Of a DNA stretch of 5,644 nucleotides, positions 4,866-5,644 are shown piece after piece (positions within the stretch are counted from its first letter, which is position 1; the number at the start of each line of letters is the position of its first letter). Under the pieces are notes generated by a model. It saw only the letters and a list, made by a program, of their open reading frames with translations, made no database searches and was not told the origin of the DNA. The stretch is from Candidatus Atribacteria bacterium 1244-E10-H5-B2 (lineage in GTDB: Bacteria > Atribacterota > JS1 > SB-45 > 34-128): NCBI GenBank assembly GCA_003575245.1, contig NMQN01000306.1:1-5644 (forward strand), in the 5' to 3' direction. Made by a program: the position numbers and the translations under genes.

Positions 4866-5644
4866 TTATTCTGTAGGTTCAGTTTTTTTAAATACACTCT
4901 TGTAAAGACCGTGATAAAGTGCACCCCCGATTAATCCGCCAACGATGGTACTAACTGTTGGTATCCACCAACCACCTGTTGGACCAGGAAATGCAATTTT
5001 ACCCCAACCTGCTATCCATAAAAAAATCCTTGGGCCAATATCACGAGCAGGGTTCAATGCAGCTTGGGAAACAGGAGCTTCATAAGCAACAAGAGCACCT
5101 ACTAGTAGACCAATCATTATTGGAGCAATTGCGGGTTTTATTTTGTTTTTTGGATCAACAAGATAGTAAATTCCAAAAAGCAGTATTGCAGTTATAATCG
5201 CTTCAGAGAGAAACCATCTTAGATGCGATACTATTGGAAGAGCCTCCGCTGTTGTTCCCCAAAAAGCAGGGTTAGGTGCGTATGTAGCATAAACCATTGC
5301 GCTCAATTGGCTTCCTGGTTCACCTCTAATAAGATCATTTACAACCTCGAAATGTTCTATAATCCCGCTGAATGCAATATTAATTACTACTGCAGCTGCA
5401 AATGCTGCTAAAGTCTGAGCAACAATATAAGGAGCAACCTTTTTCCAAGGAAAATCAGTATAAGTAGCAAGAGAAATAGTTACTGCAGGATTAAGATGTG
5501 CACCAGTTACCTGACCAGAAGCATAAATCCCAAGCATTACTGCAATAGCCCACATCACTGAGAGTCCCCATAGGTCATAACCGCCTGTTGCCACTGCTAC
5601 TCCTACGGAGCCAACACCAAAAAATACCAAAATAAAAGTTCCCA
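4866..5644 (-). CDS. glpF: Glycerol uptake facilitator (aquaglyceroporin, MIP family), N-terminus cut off
   Basis: Inner-membrane channel for glycerol and similar small polyols. The frame stays open to the window edge, with visible residues GTFILVFFGVGSVGV matching the first membrane helix of MIP proteins. The TTG at 5630 is therefore an internal Leu codon, and probably only some 10-15 residues are missing. About 258 residues are visible. The two pore half-helix motifs are present: GAHLNPAVT (NPA codons at 5484-5492) and LNPARD (NPA codons at 5046-5054). Asp after the second NPAR is the hallmark of glycerol-conducting members as opposed to water-specific aquaporins. The strands between are hydrophobic as expected for six membrane segments, and the tail is short and charged. 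As first visible gene of the dha operon it should supply glycerol or DHA. DHA passage is an inference from context. Confidence 0.93.
   Translation of the reverse strand, partial: GTFILVFFGVGSVGVAVATGGYDLWGLSVMWAIAVMLGIYASGQVTGAHLNPAVTISLATYTDFPWKKVAPYIVAQTLAAFAAAVVINIAFSGIIEHFEVVNDLIRGEPGSQLSAMVYATYAPNPAFWGTTAEALPIVSHLRWFLSEAIITAILLFGIYYLVDPKNKIKPAIAPIMIGLLVGALVAYEAPVSQAALNPARDIGPRIFLWIAGWGKIAFPGPTGGWWIPTVSTIVGGLIGGALYHGLYKSVFKKTEPTE

Noticed and set aside
5628..5630. TTG 5630 as the glpF start
   Set aside because: The frame continues to the window edge with residues GTFI typical of the first MIP helix, so this is an internal Leu codon.
1..5644. CRISPR arrays, tRNA or rRNA genes, insertion sequences, attachment sites
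   Set aside because: No spaced repeats, no tRNA-like cloverleaf, no rRNA-like stretches and no transposase frames were seen.

Overview
This window carries one strand-biased block of genes, all on the minus strand, for uptake and PEP-dependent phosphorylation of dihydroxyacetone (DHA). Read in the direction of transcription the order is a glycerol facilitator (glpF, 5' end cut by the window edge), dhaK, dhaL, dhaM fused to an HPr domain, and ptsI. After a 343-nt gene-free stretch comes the start of an ABC-transporter substrate-binding protein (family 5, cut by the left window edge). The AT-rich DNA, strong AAAGGAGG-type ribosome binding sites and an HPr domain that keeps the Gram-positive regulatory serine context suggest a low-GC Firmicute or a relative such as Halanaerobiales. 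This placement is an inference from style, not from a database match.

How the genes work together: GlpF lets glycerol (and probably DHA) equilibrate across the membrane. EI (PtsI) takes phosphate from PEP and passes it to the HPr domain of DhaM, then to the EIIA-Man-like domain of DhaM, then to ADP held by DhaL. DhaL finally phosphorylates DHA bound covalently to DhaK, giving DHA phosphate for glycolysis. All protein steps from PEP to DHA-P are encoded here, so the relay may be self-contained. No glycerol dehydrogenase, glycerol kinase or DhaR/DhaS-type regulator is visible, and the operon promoter would lie beyond the right edge.

Layout by coordinate: 1-175 start of the substrate-binding protein; 176-518 non-coding, with a GC-rich structured element at 346-436 whose G.U pairs indicate that it acts as minus-strand RNA; 519-2144 ptsI; 2144-2869 dhaM-HPr; 2890-3531 dhaL, apparently starting with CTG; 3532-3741 an unusual gap inside the operon containing a clear Rho-independent terminator; 3742-4815 dhaK; 4866-5644 glpF.

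The points most worth a second look are the unassigned structured leader upstream of the substrate-binding protein gene, the terminator between dhaK and dhaL, the non-canonical start of dhaL, and the DhaM-HPr fusion with its conserved serine. The remaining coding content is a well-known pathway.
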